DNA of 6,535 bases, from NCBI GenBank assembly GCA_948946035.1, contig CARBKU010000073.1:1-6535 (forward strand), in the 5' to 3' direction. Made by a program: the position numbers and the translations under genes. The notes beneath the pieces were generated by a model. The model was not told where the DNA came from and ran no database searches. It saw only the letters and a program-made list of their open reading frames with translations. Within the stretch, counting starts at the first letter, position 1. Every line of letters starts with the position of its first letter. This DNA comes from an uncultured Clostridia bacterium (GTDB lineage Bacteria > Bacillota > Clostridia > TANB77 > CAG-508). Below, one piece after another: positions 6,033-6,535 of the stretch.

Positions 6033-6535
6033 TTAGTTTGCTACTACAACCATTGAATGTCTAATAACCCTATTTCCTATTTTATATCCTTTTCTGTATT
6101 CTTGTGCTATTTCTTGCACTCCTAAGTTGTCATCTTGTATACTACTTACTGCTTCATGTAATTCTGGATCAAATGTTTCTCCTACTGCTTTTATTTCTTT
6201 GATCCCTTTTGATTCTAATACATCTTTAAATTGTTTTAATACAAGCTCTACTCCTTTTTTATATTCTTCGTCTTTTGTTTCTATTTTTGCTGCATTTTCT
6301 AAGTTGTCTATTACTGGAAGGATTACTTCTATTACATCAGATAATATAGTATTGTAAAGTCCTTCTCTTTCTTTATTACTTCTTTTTTTAAAGTTTTCAA
6401 ATTCTGCTAGTATTCTTTTATATCTATCGTCTAATTCATCATATTCTTGTTTTGGTACTACTTCTTTTATTTTATTATTTTTTTCCTTTTCTACATTTGT
6501 TTCTACTTCTTTATTTAATACTTCCTCTTTTTTTT
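6033..6535 (-). CDS. grpE: Nucleotide exchange factor GrpE, N-terminus missing
   Basis: Cytoplasmic dimeric nucleotide exchange factor for DnaK. 166 residues are visible, open at the window edge, so the start and part of the disordered acidic N-terminus lie outside. The visible part begins KKEEVLNKEVETNVEKEKNN, then a long coiled-coil helix holding RYKRILAEFENFKKRS, then ILPVIDNLENA. Next come GVELVLKQFKDVLESKGI and the beta-domain pattern GETFDPELHEAV. The protein ends YKIGNRVIRHSMVVVAN, close to the family consensus ending in RPA-x-V-x-V. It is the first visible gene of the chaperone locus. hrcA, often placed before grpE in Bacillota, would be outside the window. Confidence 0.97.
   Translation of the reverse strand, partial: KKEEVLNKEVETNVEKEKNNKIKEVVPKQEYDELDDRYKRILAEFENFKKRSNKEREGLYNTILSDVIEVILPVIDNLENAAKIETKDEEYKKGVELVLKQFKDVLESKGIKEIKAVGETFDPELHEAVSSIQDDNLGVQEIAQEYRKGYKIGNRVIRHSMVVVAN

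Noticed and set aside
6127..6357. Plus-strand open frames opposite grpE, and similar ones opposite dnaK and dnaJ
   Set aside because: Ser/Phe/Leu-rich low-complexity translations antisense to conserved genes, with no ribosome binding sites or recognisable domains.

Overview
The window reads as a chromosomal piece of a very AT-rich Bacillota, most likely an uncultured low-GC Clostridia-type organism. The reasons are purine-rich GAGG/AAGGA ribosome binding sites, TAA as the stop codon of all six genes whose ends are visible, AGA as the dominant Arg codon, and family members typical of that group. All genes lie on the minus strand, so biological order runs from high to low coordinates. The species cannot be named from this sequence.

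From 6535 down to 1611 is a DnaK chaperone locus: grpE (5' end cut by the window edge), a 79-bp palindrome, a CYTH triphosphatase-like gene, a REPIN-like inverted repeat, dnaK, a hairpin, a MazG-like pyrophosphohydrolase gene, and dnaJ followed by a terminator-like hairpin. GrpE, DnaK and DnaJ form one machine: DnaJ loads clients and triggers ATP hydrolysis, and GrpE exchanges nucleotide. The CYTH and MazG-like genes are passengers with nucleotide/polyphosphate-type chemistry. From 1565 to 1240 is a 326-bp nested palindrome that looks like a MITE with a structured core. From 1153 to 1 is a probable two-gene unit: a membrane-anchored HSL-type alpha/beta hydrolase and the start of an alcohol-acetyltransferase-like (condensation-fold) protein.

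The most striking observation is translational. The coding strand of all genes here contains the triplet CGG exactly three times. Each one is in the zero frame, and each one marks a +1 frameshift. dnaJ needs two shifts (CGG at 2530-2528 and 2178-2176) to give a normal 388-residue protein. The hydrolase needs one (CGG at 1123-1121) to join a start codon with a strong ribosome binding site to its membrane anchor. In every case, skipping the C leaves GGN (GGA, GGT, GGT), so Gly is decoded, which suits the DnaJ sites. This suggests that CGG is not a normal Arg codon in this organism and that CGGN is read as a four-base Gly codon, or the C is otherwise skipped. Systematic sequencing error is the main competing explanation.
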